From the NCBI RefSeq assembly GCF_019396355.1, contig NZ_JAHKRK010000061.1, positions 1 to 35,364 of the forward strand: a stretch of DNA of 35,364 bases. Direction: 5' to 3'. The stretch's first letter is position 1. Every line of letters begins with the position of its first letter. The stretch is from Pseudonocardia nigra (lineage in GTDB: Bacteria > Actinomycetota > Actinomycetes > Mycobacteriales > Pseudonocardiaceae). The notes under the pieces are model-generated. The model did no database searches and had not been told where the DNA came from. It saw nothing but the letters and a program-made list of their open reading frames with translations. Shown here piece by piece: positions 1-7,821 of this stretch. The position numbers were made by a program, and so were the translations under genes.

Positions 1-1158
1 GCGGCTGCAGGACCTCGGCGCCGCGGTCGAGTGGGGCCGCGCGGTCACCGAGGTCACCGCGGCGGCCGACGGCGTGCGGGCCCGGCTCGCGGACGGGGAC
101 GAGGTCGCGGCCGGGTGGGTCGTGGGCTGCGACGGCGCGCACAGCCGGGTCCGCAAGACCGCCGGAATCGGTTTCCCCGGGGTTCCGCTCGTCGAGCGCT
201 TCCTCCTCGCCGACGTCCGCGCCGAGCTGCCGGTCCCCCGGGACACCGTGCCCGTCTGGCTGGACGGGGACGAGATGCTCGCCGCGTTCCCGCTGCCGGG
301 CGAGCACCTGTGGCGGCTGATGGCACCGGCGCCCGCCGGCGAGCCGAGCGACGTCCTCGCCACCCTGGCCGGGCTGCTCGAGCAGCGCGCGGGCCTGCCC
401 GCATCAGCCGTCGGCGAGGCCGTCTGGACGTCGACGTTCCGGTTCCACCGGTGCCTCGCCGATGGCTACCGCCGGGGACGGGTGCTGCTGGCGGGGGACG
501 CGGCGCACATCCACAGTCCGTTCGGCGGGCAGGGGCTCAACACCGGGCTCGGCGACGCCGAGAACCTGGCGTGGAAGCTCGCTCTCGTCGCGCACGGACG
601 CGCCGATTTCGCGCTGCTCGACACCTACGAGGCCGAGCGGCGCCCCGTCGCCGCCGACGTCCTGCGTCCACGAGCGGATTGACGGGCGTCGTGCTGGGCG
701 GGAGCACCCCCGCCCGGCTCGTCCGCGACCATGTCGTGATGCCCCTGATGAACCGGCGGCTCGTCCAGCGCCTGATCTGGGAGCGCGCCTCGCAGCTGAC
801 GATCACCTACCGCGGTGGCCCGCTCGCCCCCCGCGGCGTCGCCCGCCCGCGCCCGGGTGACCGCGTCCCCGACCTGGAGTGCCGCGTCGACGGCCGGCCG
901 ACCCGGCTGTACGCGGAGCTCGGTCGCGGGTGGGCGCTGCTGGCGGCCGACCCGGCGCAGCGGACCGCCTGTGCGGACATTGCCGCCGGGCAGCTCGGCG
1001 CCGTCGCCCGGCTGGAGCCGTTGGCCGGGCGGGACGAGGCGTCCCTGATCCGTCCGGACGGGCACCTCGCCTGGCGGGGACGGCGTCGCGCCGCGCTGGG
1101 CGAGTGGCTCGCCGGCGTCCTCTCGCCGCCGCGACGAGAGCGCGCCGCGGCCAGATGA
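1..1158 (+). pseudogene. FAD-dependent aromatic monooxygenase, 5' truncated by window edge and frameshifted
   Basis: Class A flavoprotein monooxygenase (PheA/TfdB/MhpA-like), expected to hydroxylate an aromatic or polyketide-like substrate with NAD(P)H and O2. The start lies outside the window; the frame beginning at base 2 is open. The first part has the DG motif (GCDGAHSRVR) and the second FAD motif (GRVLLAGDAAHIHSPFGGQG), and runs to a TGA at 680-682. Homologous sequence continues without a gap in the frame one base back (TSGLTGVVLGG onward), ending in a thioredoxin-like C-terminal domain and a TGA at 1156-1158. A one-base deletion near 668-670, in a cca-cga context, explains the switch. 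It is either a genuine recent inactivation or a sequencing error. The second half still overlaps the next gene by ATGA, so the ancestral arrangement was translationally coupled. The substrate cannot be read from the sequence. Confidence 0.85.
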
Positions 1159-1742
1159 CCACGCCCGGGGGACGGCGGGAGGCCAGGAAGGCCGCGACGC
1201 GGCGCGCGATCCAGGAGCACGCGCTGCGGCTCTTCCTGGCCCAGGGCTACGACGCCACCACCGTCGAGCAGATCTCGTCGGCGGCCGGGGTGTCGCACAT
1301 GACCTTCTTCCGGCACTTCCCCACGAAGGAGTCGGTGGTCGACACCGACGATCACGACCCGATGATCGCCGCGCTGATCCGCGACCGGCCACCGGACGAG
1401 GAGCCGGTCACCGCGATCCACCGCGCGATCCTGCAGGGGCTCGCCGCGGTCCTCCCGGACGGGCGCGACGTCCTCCTCGAACGCACCCGGCTCGTCCTGT
1501 CGACCCCGGCGCTGCGGGCCCGCCAGGCCGACAACCAGCTCGCCACGCGGCGGCTCTTCGCCAGTGCTCTCGCCGACCGGGCCGGACTCGCCGAACCGAC
1601 CTACCGCATGCAGGTGCTCGCCGCCGCCGCGCTCGCGGCACTGACCACGGCGCTCGCCGAATGGTCCGACGGCGGTGGCGCCACCGCTCTCGACGCGCTG
1701 GTGGACGAGGCGTTCACGATCCTGCGCGCAGCGCGGCGCTGA
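1155..1742 (+). CDS. TetR/AcrR family transcriptional regulator
   Basis: A 195-residue one-component regulator. The N-terminal helix-turn-helix occupies roughly residues 12-55 (ALRLFLAQGYDATTVEQISS, then AGVSHMTFFRHFPTKE), followed by an all-helical ligand and dimerisation domain ending in a short MftR-like C-terminus. The ATG overlaps the stop of the upstream monooxygenase by four bases (ATGA), so the two were co-translated. The regulator therefore probably senses a substrate or product of that enzyme, which is inference from context. No clear operator is visible because the promoter of the pair lies outside the window. The fold assignment is secure; the ligand is unknown. Confidence 0.9.
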   Translation: MTTPGGRREARKAATRRAIQEHALRLFLAQGYDATTVEQISSAAGVSHMTFFRHFPTKESVVDTDDHDPMIAALIRDRPPDEEPVTAIHRAILQGLAAVLPDGRDVLLERTRLVLSTPALRARQADNQLATRRLFASALADRAGLAEPTYRMQVLAAAALAALTTALAEWSDGGGATALDALVDEAFTILRAARR

Positions 1743-1769
1743 CGGCTCCGGACACGGCATGATGGCCGG

Positions 1770-1886
1770 ATGTGGCGCCCACTGCGATGGCCCGCACTGG
1801 CGGTGGCCGCCGCGGGCGCACTCGTGCTGGTGGCGTTCGCGCTGGACACCCGGCCCCCGGGCCCGGCCCGCGACGCGCACTGGTGA
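1770..1886 (+). CDS. 38-residue single-span membrane microprotein
   Basis: A short ORF read directly from the sequence, beginning MWRPLRWPAL and continuing with a hydrophobic segment of about 18 residues (LAVAAAGALVLVAFAL), then a polar Pro/Arg-rich tail. Basic residues before the span predict an inside N-terminus. A CATGAT hexamer ends seven bases before the ATG, the position of a -10 element for leaderless transcription. The stop overlaps the start of the next microprotein as GTGA. No family is recognised. The rival reading is a longer ORF in the neighbouring frame, from 1772, but its first half is Arg/Gly/Pro-rich shadow-like sequence, whereas this frame makes a credible membrane span. Confidence 0.5.
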   Translation: MWRPLRWPALAVAAAGALVLVAFALDTRPPGPARDAHW

Positions 1887-1978
1887 TCGGCGCGCCCGCC
1901 TTGTGGATCCTGCTGCCCCTGGCCGTGCTGTGGCTGGTGGTGGCGCTCGTCCGGCAGATGCTCCGGCGCAGGCACTGA
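1883..1978 (+). CDS. 31-residue single-span membrane microprotein
   Basis: A GTG start overlapping the previous microprotein's TGA (GTGA) opens a 31-codon ORF. It has one strong span (LWILLPLAVLWLVVALV) followed by a basic C-terminal patch (RQMLRRRH), consistent with a cytoplasmic C-terminus. There is no Shine-Dalgarno sequence, so translation would depend on re-initiation after the upstream ORF. Its stop at 1976-1978 abuts the stop of the convergent GH65 gene with no intergenic base. No homologous family is recognised. The pairing with the upstream single-span peptide suggests a two-peptide membrane unit, which is inference. Confidence 0.45.
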   Translation: MIGAPALWILLPLAVLWLVVALVRQMLRRRH

Positions 1979-4336
1979 TCAGGCGGGAGGCGCCGACCGG
2001 CGCCGCGGCTCCCGGTGTGCCGGCTGGGCAGGCGCGTCGTGGTGGGTCGTTCGCACGGCCGGGCGAGTCACCGCCTCGTCGGCGGTCAGCTCGATCTCCT
2101 CGCCGTCGTGCCGGATCGTCAAGGGCTCGCCGTCCACCAGGGCGTACTCCACCTCCTCCGGGGTGACCGACACGCGCAGCGCCCGGCCGAGGTGCCGGAG
2201 CCGGAACGTGAGCCTCCGGAGGGTCTCCGGGAGCGCGGGACGGAAGTGCAGCTCGCCGTCGACCTGGCGAAGTCCACCGAAACCCGCGACGAGCCCGATC
2301 CACGTCCCGGCGAGCGCGGCGACGTGCAGCCCGTCCGAGGAGTCCCGCTCCCCGTCGCGCAGGTCCGCCAGCGCCGACTCGGCGAGGTAGGCCAGCGCCA
2401 GCTCCAGGTGCCCCAGCTCGGCTGCGACCACGGCCTGACACGGCGCCGACAGCGAGGAGTCGCGCACCGTCACGCCCTCGTAGTAGGCGAAGTCACGGGC
2501 CTTCTCCTCCGCGGTGAACCCCTCGCAGCACAGGTGCAGCGCGAGCACGAGGTCGGCCTGCTTCACCACCTGCTTCCGGTAGAGCTGCAGGTAGGGAAAG
2601 TGGCTGTGCAGCGGGTAGCTGTCGGGTGCGGTGCCGGCGAAGTCCCAGCGGGGCTGATCGGTGAACCCCGCCGCCTGGGGGTGCACCCCGCGCTCGGCGT
2701 CGTACGGCACGGCCATCGTCTCACCGGCCGCCTGCCAGTCGTCGATCTCGGCGGCGTCGACGCCGAGGCGGGCCGCGTCGTCGGGGTGCGCCCTCGACCA
2801 CCGGGCCGCCCGCAGGAGGTTCCGCCGGGCCATCAGGTTCGTGTAGACGTTGTCGTCGGCCAATGCGCTGTACTCGTCGGGCCCCGTCACGCCGAAGATG
2901 TGGAACCGGCCGTCGCTGCCGCGGTGGCCCAACGAGGCCCACATGCGGGCGGTCGCCACCAGCAGGTCCAGGCCGGCGGTCCGCGCGAAAGCGTCGTCGC
3001 CCGTCGCTTCCACGTAGCGGATCACCGCGTCGGCGATGTCGGCGTTGACGTGCACCGCCGCCGTTCCGGCAGGCCAGTAGCCCGAGCACTCCTCGCCGTC
3101 GATCGTGCGCCACGGGAAGGTCGCACCGCGCAGGTCGAGCCGGCGGGCTCGGTCCAGCGCCTTCGGCAGCGTCGCGTGCCGCCAGCCCAGGGCCTGGCGG
3201 GTGATCTCCGGGCGCAGGGCCGTCATCACCTGCAGCACGAACGTGTCCGTGTCCCACAGCGTGTGGCCCTCGTACCCGGTTCCCGTGAGCGCCTTGCTCG
3301 CGATCGCGCGGCCCTCCGCGCGCGCAGTGGCCTGGAGCAGGTGGAACAACGCGAACCGCACGGCCTGCTGGAGCTCGTCGTCGCCCTCGATCTCCACGTC
3401 GGCGTCGGCCCAGAAGGCGTCGAGGTAGCGGCGCTGCGCGTCGACGAGCCCGGCCCACCCGGTGTGCTGCGCGGCCGTGACGGTGGCGGACACCTCGTCG
3501 CGCACCGCGCCGACCGAGCGCTCACCCGACCACGCGTAGCCGAGCACCTTGACGACCGTGAGCTCCTGGCTGTGCTCCAGCCGCGCGGTCACCGTCAGCC
3601 GGGCCCAGTCGTCGTTGCTGTCGACGTGCACCTCGAGCTCGTCCGGGCCGTCCACCAGGTGCTCGGCGGCGGCCCCGACGACGAACCCGGACCGGTGCAT
3701 CCGGTGCAGCAGCGTGAGCCGCCTGCGGTCGACATGGTGTTCGAGCGGGTCCAGGGGGTGCTGCAGCAGGTCGGCGGAGCTGGGGTGCGTCGGGAGGTGT
3801 GGCTGCTGGCGGTTGGCGACCAGGCCGGAGGTCAGCACGATCTCGAGCGGCTCGTCCACGGCCCGCACCGTGTACCGGATCGCCGCCGCCCCCCGGTGCA
3901 CGAAGGAGACCAGCCGCTCCGAGCGCACGTCGACGTGCCGCCCGGCGGGCGAGCACCAGCGGAGCGTGCGGGTGAGCGTGCCGGCCCGCAGGTCGAGCAC
4001 GCGCTCGTGGTGGGGCAGTTCGCCCGCCCGCAGGTCCAGCGGCTGCCCGTCGACCGTCAGCCGCAGCAGCGTCCCGTCAATCGTGTTGACCAGCGTCTGG
4101 GTGGCCTCGGGCTGTCCGTACGCGGTCTCGGTGTAGACCATCGTCCGCAGCTCGTACAGGCCGGCGAGGTAGGTGCCGGGCATTCCGTTGGGGTCGCCCT
4201 CGTCGAACGTGCCGCGGATCCCGAGGCAGCCGTTGGACAGCGCGAAGACGCTCTCGGAGTCGGCGAGGATGTCCAGCCGCGGACGCGGCTCACGCACCGT
4301 CCAGGGCTCGGCCGTGTAGGCGTCCGGAACCGTCAC
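1979..4336 (-). CDS. Glycoside hydrolase family 65 (disaccharide phosphorylase-type)
   Basis: A 785-residue GH65 protein. Members phosphorolyse alpha-linked disaccharides (maltose, trehalose, kojibiose, nigerose) to beta-glucose 1-phosphate plus a sugar. The N-terminal beta-sandwich contains the ALSNGCLGIRGTFDEG motif (residues 32-47). The (alpha/alpha)6 barrel contains YEGHTLWDTDTF (355-366) and the general acid Glu488 in VTGPDEYS, followed by the KQVVKQADLV phosphate-pocket segment. The length is normal for the family. The start is a GTG preceded by a G-rich stretch, 30 nt after the upstream TetR stop on the same strand, so the two form an operon. The usual beta-phosphoglucomutase partner is absent here. 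The exact disaccharide cannot be assigned by eye. Confidence 0.9.
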   Translation of the reverse strand: MTVPDAYTAEPWTVREPRPRLDILADSESVFALSNGCLGIRGTFDEGDPNGMPGTYLAGLYELRTMVYTETAYGQPEATQTLVNTIDGTLLRLTVDGQPLDLRAGELPHHERVLDLRAGTLTRTLRWCSPAGRHVDVRSERLVSFVHRGAAAIRYTVRAVDEPLEIVLTSGLVANRQQPHLPTHPSSADLLQHPLDPLEHHVDRRRLTLLHRMHRSGFVVGAAAEHLVDGPDELEVHVDSNDDWARLTVTARLEHSQELTVVKVLGYAWSGERSVGAVRDEVSATVTAAQHTGWAGLVDAQRRYLDAFWADADVEIEGDDELQQAVRFALFHLLQATARAEGRAIASKALTGTGYEGHTLWDTDTFVLQVMTALRPEITRQALGWRHATLPKALDRARRLDLRGATFPWRTIDGEECSGYWPAGTAAVHVNADIADAVIRYVEATGDDAFARTAGLDLLVATARMWASLGHRGSDGRFHIFGVTGPDEYSALADDNVYTNLMARRNLLRAARWSRAHPDDAARLGVDAAEIDDWQAAGETMAVPYDAERGVHPQAAGFTDQPRWDFAGTAPDSYPLHSHFPYLQLYRKQVVKQADLVLALHLCCEGFTAEEKARDFAYYEGVTVRDSSLSAPCQAVVAAELGHLELALAYLAESALADLRDGERDSSDGLHVAALAGTWIGLVAGFGGLRQVDGELHFRPALPETLRRLTFRLRHLGRALRVSVTPEEVEYALVDGEPLTIRHDGEEIELTADEAVTRPAVRTTHHDAPAQPAHREPRRRSAPPA

Positions 4337-4366
4337 GCCCCGTTCGTTCCCCCCGATGGTGGGTGT

Positions 4367-4984
4367 TCATGCCGGGTCGCCGGGGAAGAGGTCGGCCGCG
4401 ATGTGCCGGCTGGTCCATTCCGTCCAGTCCGCCGCGGGCCATCCACTCGTGACGACGAGCAGACCATAGGCCTCCGGCGACAGCAGCGCCCCGACGATCT
4501 CGGTGGCCCGCTGCACGGAGATCTGCGTGGTGAACCCCGGCTTCTCGGCGAGCTCGTCGACCGCGCGGGCGTGCACGGCGAGCGCCGCCCGTCGCATGCG
4601 GTCCAGCAGCTCGGCGGGTTCGGGGTCGGCAGCAGCCGCCCGCAGGACCGCGTCCAGGGCGTGCTGGCGCTCGATGGCCCGCGTGGTGACCGCGGCGTAG
4701 CGGAGGAGTGCGGCCCGACCGTCCGGCTCCGACCCGAGGTGTTCGATGCACTCGATCGGGGCGTCGTCGGCCGCGGCGCCCAGCGCCGCCTCCAGAACTG
4801 CCGCCTTGCTGCCGAAGGACAGGTAGAGGGTCTGGACCGCGACGCCCGCCGCCCGGGCGATGCCGGCCATCGTGGTGTCGAGGTAGCCCTCGCGGACGAA
4901 GAGCGGCGCCGCTGCCTCGACGATGCGGGCTCGGGTCGCCCGGGCCCGCTCGGCCCGAGCCTGGTGACGGGTGCGCGTGATGAT
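4367..4984 (-). CDS. TetR family regulator with no canonical start codon
   Basis: A TetR repressor directly upstream of the GH65 gene, presumably its local regulator. The HTH reads ARIVEAAAPLFVREGYLDTT then MAGIARAAGVAVQTLYLSFG. The first in-frame ATG (4868-4870) would start in the middle of the HTH and leave out its first helix. Upstream the frame stays open to a TAG at 5033-5035, but contains no ATG, GTG, TTG or CTG. A GGAG at 4988-4991 sits a few bases ahead of two consecutive ATC codons (4979-4984), so the annotated start is a non-canonical AUC or a mutated ATG. A sequencing error or loss of function are alternatives. The operator at 4997-5024 lies immediately upstream, consistent with autoregulation and with a start below about 4990. 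Confidence 0.75.
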   Translation of the reverse strand: MITRTRHQARAERARATRARIVEAAAPLFVREGYLDTTMAGIARAAGVAVQTLYLSFGSKAAVLEAALGAAADDAPIECIEHLGSEPDGRAALLRYAAVTTRAIERQHALDAVLRAAAADPEPAELLDRMRRAALAVHARAVDELAEKPGFTTQISVQRATEIVGALLSPEAYGLLVVTSGWPAADWTEWTSRHIAADLFPGDPA

Positions 4985-4996
4985 GTTCTCCGGTGC

Positions 4997-5024
4997 TGGA
5001 ATGACGTTCCACCCACATGTTCCA
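4997..5024 (-). promoter_or_regulatory. Composite TetR operator, copy 1
   Basis: On the minus strand this 28-bp site reads TGGAA, eight bases, then TGGAACGTCATTCCA. The 15-bp core (4997-5011) is a near-palindrome with TGGAA/TTCCA arms, and an additional TGGAA half-site lies 13 bp upstream. An inverted copy with identical core and spacing lies at 5103-5130. Its place 13 bp ahead of the TetR gene makes it a strong candidate autoregulatory operator for the TetR-GH65 operon. Confidence 0.7.
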
Positions 5025-5077
5025 TGATCACGCTACAACACCGGTCGACAGCACGGCGAGCTTCCGGGGGGCGCCCG

Positions 5078-5094
5078 TTCTCCGATGCGGAGAA
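5078..5094. repeat. Perfect inverted repeat between the two operators
   Basis: TTCTCCG-ATG-CGGAGAA, with 7-bp perfect arms and a three-base spacer, lies between the two inverted TetR operators. It could be a binding site for a second regulator. As a hairpin it could also help end transcription coming from msrA, but no T-tract follows on either strand. Confidence 0.4.
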
Positions 5095-5102
5095 GGCGAT
5101 GG

Positions 5103-5130
5103 TGGAATCTATGAGTGGAACGTCATTCCA
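5103..5130 (+). promoter_or_regulatory. Composite TetR operator, copy 2 (inverted)
   Basis: On the plus strand this reads TGGAA, eight bases (different from copy 1), then the same 15-bp core TGGAACGTCATTCCA. It is the exact reverse-complement arrangement of the site at 4997-5024, with 78 bp between the two. The symmetry suggests that a plus-strand promoter once was, or still is, controlled here, or that the two sites are bridged by looping. No convincing plus-strand gene follows; only a short reading frame from an ATG at 5144 is present. Confidence 0.65.
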
Positions 5131-5198
5131 AACTTGGCGTCCAGCATGCAGTTCTGGGATTACGACGTGCGGACACGCCGCCCGTCCGAACGGCGGGG

Positions 5199-5864
5199 TC
5201 AGCCCGCTTCGGGCCGTAGGCCCGTGCCCACCGGGCAGGACACCCCCGTGCCACCGATGCCGCAGTAGCCGTTGGGCACCTTCGCGAGGTACTGCTGGTG
5301 GTAGTCCTCGGCGTAGTAGAAGCTGCGCAAGGGCGCGATCTCCGTGGTGACCGGGCCGTAGCCGCCGGCTCGGAGAGCCTCGCCGTACGTGCCGGCGGTG
5401 GCCTCGGCGAGCTCACGCTGCGCGTCGTCGGTGTAGTAGACGGCGGAGCGGTACTGGGTGCCGCGGTCGTTGCCCTGGCGCATGCCCTGCGTCGGGTCGT
5501 GGCCCTCCCAGAACACCTTGAGCAGCGTCTCGTAGCTGACCTGCGCGGGATCGAACACGACGAGCACGACCTCGGTGTGACCGGTGAGCCCGGAACAGGT
5601 CTCCTCGTAGGTGGGGTTCTCGGTGAACCCGCCCGCGTAGCCGACCGCCGTGGAGTAGACCCCCGGCGTCTGCCAGAAGATGCGCTCCGCACCCCAGAAG
5701 CAGCCCATCCCGAACACGGCGGTCTGCAGCCCCTCCGGGAACGGCGGCTGGATGCGGTGGCCGTTCACGAAGTGCTCGACCGGGACCTGCAGGGGTGTCT
5801 GTCGCCCCGGCAACGCCCGCTCAGCAGTGATCATCTCCGACTTGTCGCGCCCGAACAGACCCAT
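5199..5864 (-). CDS. msrA: Peptide-methionine (S)-S-oxide reductase
   Basis: Repairs oxidised Met (the S-sulfoxide) in cytosolic proteins using thioredoxin reducing power. The 221-residue protein carries the catalytic motif [10 protein letters not shown] with Cys55, the conserved GYAGG and GHTEVV segments and the FWEGHDPTQ loop. C-terminal resolving cysteines are Cys201 and Cys210 ([15 protein letters not shown]). The N-terminal ~30-residue extension ([11 protein letters not shown]) is common in actinobacterial MsrA. It is a stand-alone minus-strand gene with no methionine-R-sulfoxide reductase beside it. Its 3' end faces the operator region of the TetR-GH65 operon. Confidence 0.95.
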   Translation of the reverse strand: MGLFGRDKSEMITAERALPGRQTPLQVPVEHFVNGHRIQPPFPEGLQTAVFGMGCFWGAERIFWQTPGVYSTAVGYAGGFTENPTYEETCSGLTGHTEVVLVVFDPAQVSYETLLKVFWEGHDPTQGMRQGNDRGTQYRSAVYYTDDAQRELAEATAGTYGEALRAGGYGPVTTEIAPLRSFYYAEDYHQQYLAKVPNGYCGIGGTGVSCPVGTGLRPEAG

Positions 5865-5953
5865 GTCTCCAGGCTACGCCGCGCAGGCAGGGGCGACTCG
5901 GGTGTCGAAAACGGGCGACTCGCGGGCGAGTCCCGCAGGTCGGGCAGGACCGC

Positions 5954-7660
5954 TCAGACCTCGTCGGCCAGCGGCACCTCCTGGACCGCGCGGGTGGACA
6001 TCCACTCCCGCAGGGCGCGGGTGGCCGCCACGTCGTCGGCGTTGTACTCCAGGAGCCGGATCCGCTGTTCCTCGTCGGGCGGTCCGCCGTGCATGCCGAC
6101 GGCGTGGCGGTACCACCGCATGGAGTTCTCGCCGCCGGCCTCCGGGTCGCGCCAGGTGAAGCCCGCCGCCGGGGCGATGCGCTTGAGGCCCTTGCCGTGG
6201 GCACACAGGAACCACTCGCTGACCACCGCGAACAGGTCGACCCAGGACTCGTCGGCGATGAACGCCTCGACCTCGGCCACCGGCGGGATGCCGGGCAGCC
6301 CGGCGAACCGGCGCGCGGACGCGAGCAGCCACCGGTTCTCGGCCTGCTCGTTGTAGCAGTAGGCCGCGAACGTGCGGCCGCTGCTCGCCGCGGCCGCGCG
6401 GACGTCGCGCAGCCAGCCCCAGAACTCGGCGAACGATCGCGCCTCGTCCTCGGTGGGCACCGGCTCCCAGGTGGCGAAGGCGCGGTACCCGTCGGGCCCG
6501 TCGCCGGGTCTGCGCCCGCCGGGGTGCGAGAGCAGCACCCCCCACAGGTACGCCCCGGCCTCGCCGAAGCTCTCCATGTCGATGTCGACCTCGACGTCGG
6601 CGCGCCGCACCGGCACCCGCGGCACCCGCCGCACCACGGAGAGGTTGCGTTCCCGCGCCCGCGCCAACGCGATCAGGTCGGGGAACGGCACCCCGGGCAG
6701 CACGACCGGCGGCGCGGCCATCGGGTCGAGCGCTGCGAGCTCGTGCACGGTGCGCACGCCGACCTCGCGCAGCGCGACGGCCGTCTCCCCCCGCACCACC
6801 AGGCTGACGTCGTCGACGCGTTCGAGCCCGGCCTCACAGGTGGGCCACCACGGGCACCGCTTGCACTCGGTGATCCGGGACGGCTCGGCGAGCGCGGGGG
6901 CTCCGGTGGCCGCGGCGACGGCGATCGCGGTGCGGTCGGCGAACCGCGCGTCGTACTCGGCGAGCGTGGAGCGGCCGCCCGGCCAGTGGCCCGCGCGCAG
7001 GTCGTGCCACACGACGACGTCGGCGTCCATGCCGATGACGCCGCCGTGGTCGCCGTGCTGGAGCTCGTGGGCCGCCGCCCAGCCCGCGGCGTGCAGCATG
7101 CGGTTGAGGTGGGCCAGCCGCAGCAGGTCGCGCGGCTGCGACCGCACCTTGCGCCGGGGATCCGGATGCGCGCGGCGCAACCACGGATCGAGCAGCGGGG
7201 ACGTGAGCGCGCCTTCGCCCGGGTCGGTGATCCGGTGCCGGACGACGATGACGGGCAGGTACCCCCCACCCGGCGCCCGTACCAGCAGCTCGGCGCCGCC
7301 GCGGCGGCCCGCCCCTGCCTCGTCGGGCAGCACGGCGCCCCAGATCAGCGGGGCGCCCTCGGTCACGAGTGCCGCAGTGGCCGCGATCCGCTCGTGCGAC
7401 GGTCCGGACGGGGGGACGACGTGCCAGGCGGGCCCGGTGGCCAGGGCGAGCCGCTCACCGATGCGCACGCGGTGCTCGGCGGCATCGGCCCGCCGTTGCT
7501 CGAGCGACGGATCGGGCAGGGCCCGCGGTGCGTCGGCCGCGGAGGGGTCGTGGTCGAGGTGCACGCGGCGCCTGCACCGTGAGGTGGCCGCGGCGTCGAG
7601 GGACACCCCGTTTCCCAGGGTGGGCCCCGCGTCGGGGGGCCGGTTCTCGATCGCGGTCAC
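5954..7660 (-). CDS. TM0106-type RecB-like nuclease with RNase H-like domain
   Basis: A large putative nuclease of the TM0106/RecB family. The N-terminal half resembles a Cas4/RecB-like nuclease with four cysteines suited to an Fe-S cluster (SRCRRRVHL near the N-terminus, then ECKRCPWWPTCE). The C-terminal half is an RNase H-like exonuclease domain beginning VDIDMES, with FAAYCYNEQAEN and a final LLEYNADDVAATRALREWM. I chose the GTG at 7658-7660 because TACCCT (minus strand, 7668-7673) sits seven bases upstream, as for a leaderless transcript. An in-frame start at 7780 would add 40 poorly conserved-looking residues. The biological role of the family is not established; DNA repair or defence is possible. 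Confidence 0.85.
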   Translation of the reverse strand: MTAIENRPPDAGPTLGNGVSLDAAATSRCRRRVHLDHDPSAADAPRALPDPSLEQRRADAAEHRVRIGERLALATGPAWHVVPPSGPSHERIAATAALVTEGAPLIWGAVLPDEAGAGRRGGAELLVRAPGGGYLPVIVVRHRITDPGEGALTSPLLDPWLRRAHPDPRRKVRSQPRDLLRLAHLNRMLHAAGWAAAHELQHGDHGGVIGMDADVVVWHDLRAGHWPGGRSTLAEYDARFADRTAIAVAAATGAPALAEPSRITECKRCPWWPTCEAGLERVDDVSLVVRGETAVALREVGVRTVHELAALDPMAAPPVVLPGVPFPDLIALARARERNLSVVRRVPRVPVRRADVEVDIDMESFGEAGAYLWGVLLSHPGGRRPGDGPDGYRAFATWEPVPTEDEARSFAEFWGWLRDVRAAAASSGRTFAAYCYNEQAENRWLLASARRFAGLPGIPPVAEVEAFIADESWVDLFAVVSEWFLCAHGKGLKRIAPAAGFTWRDPEAGGENSMRWYRHAVGMHGGPPDEEQRIRLLEYNADDVAATRALREWMSTRAVQEVPLADEV

Positions 7661-7821
7661 GGGCCCGAGGGTAATGACGGGCACCGACAGTCGGCGGTCG
7701 ACGCCGGACGGGTGTGGTCGGCGCGACGCGCCCGCGGAGGCCAGCGCCGACGCCCACGGTGCCCCTAAGCTGCGTCCCACCCGTACCGGATCACCGGAAC
7801 GGGTACGAGGAGGGTGAGCGG

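Noticed and set aside
807..2441. 544-codon minus-strand open frame
   Set aside because: Low-complexity Arg/Gly/Pro sequence opposite the monooxygenase, tetR and the GH65 3' end; shadow frame.
5017..5268. 83-codon plus-strand ORF across the operator region
   Set aside because: It spans both operators and the antisense of msrA; composition is not protein-like, although its ATG at 5144 is mentioned as a possible fossil start.
2015..5350. 1111-codon open frame on the plus strand
   Set aside because: It is antisense to the GH65 and tetR genes, with Val/Arg/Gly/His-rich composition typical of the shadow of a high-GC gene on the other strand, and it has no recognisable domain.
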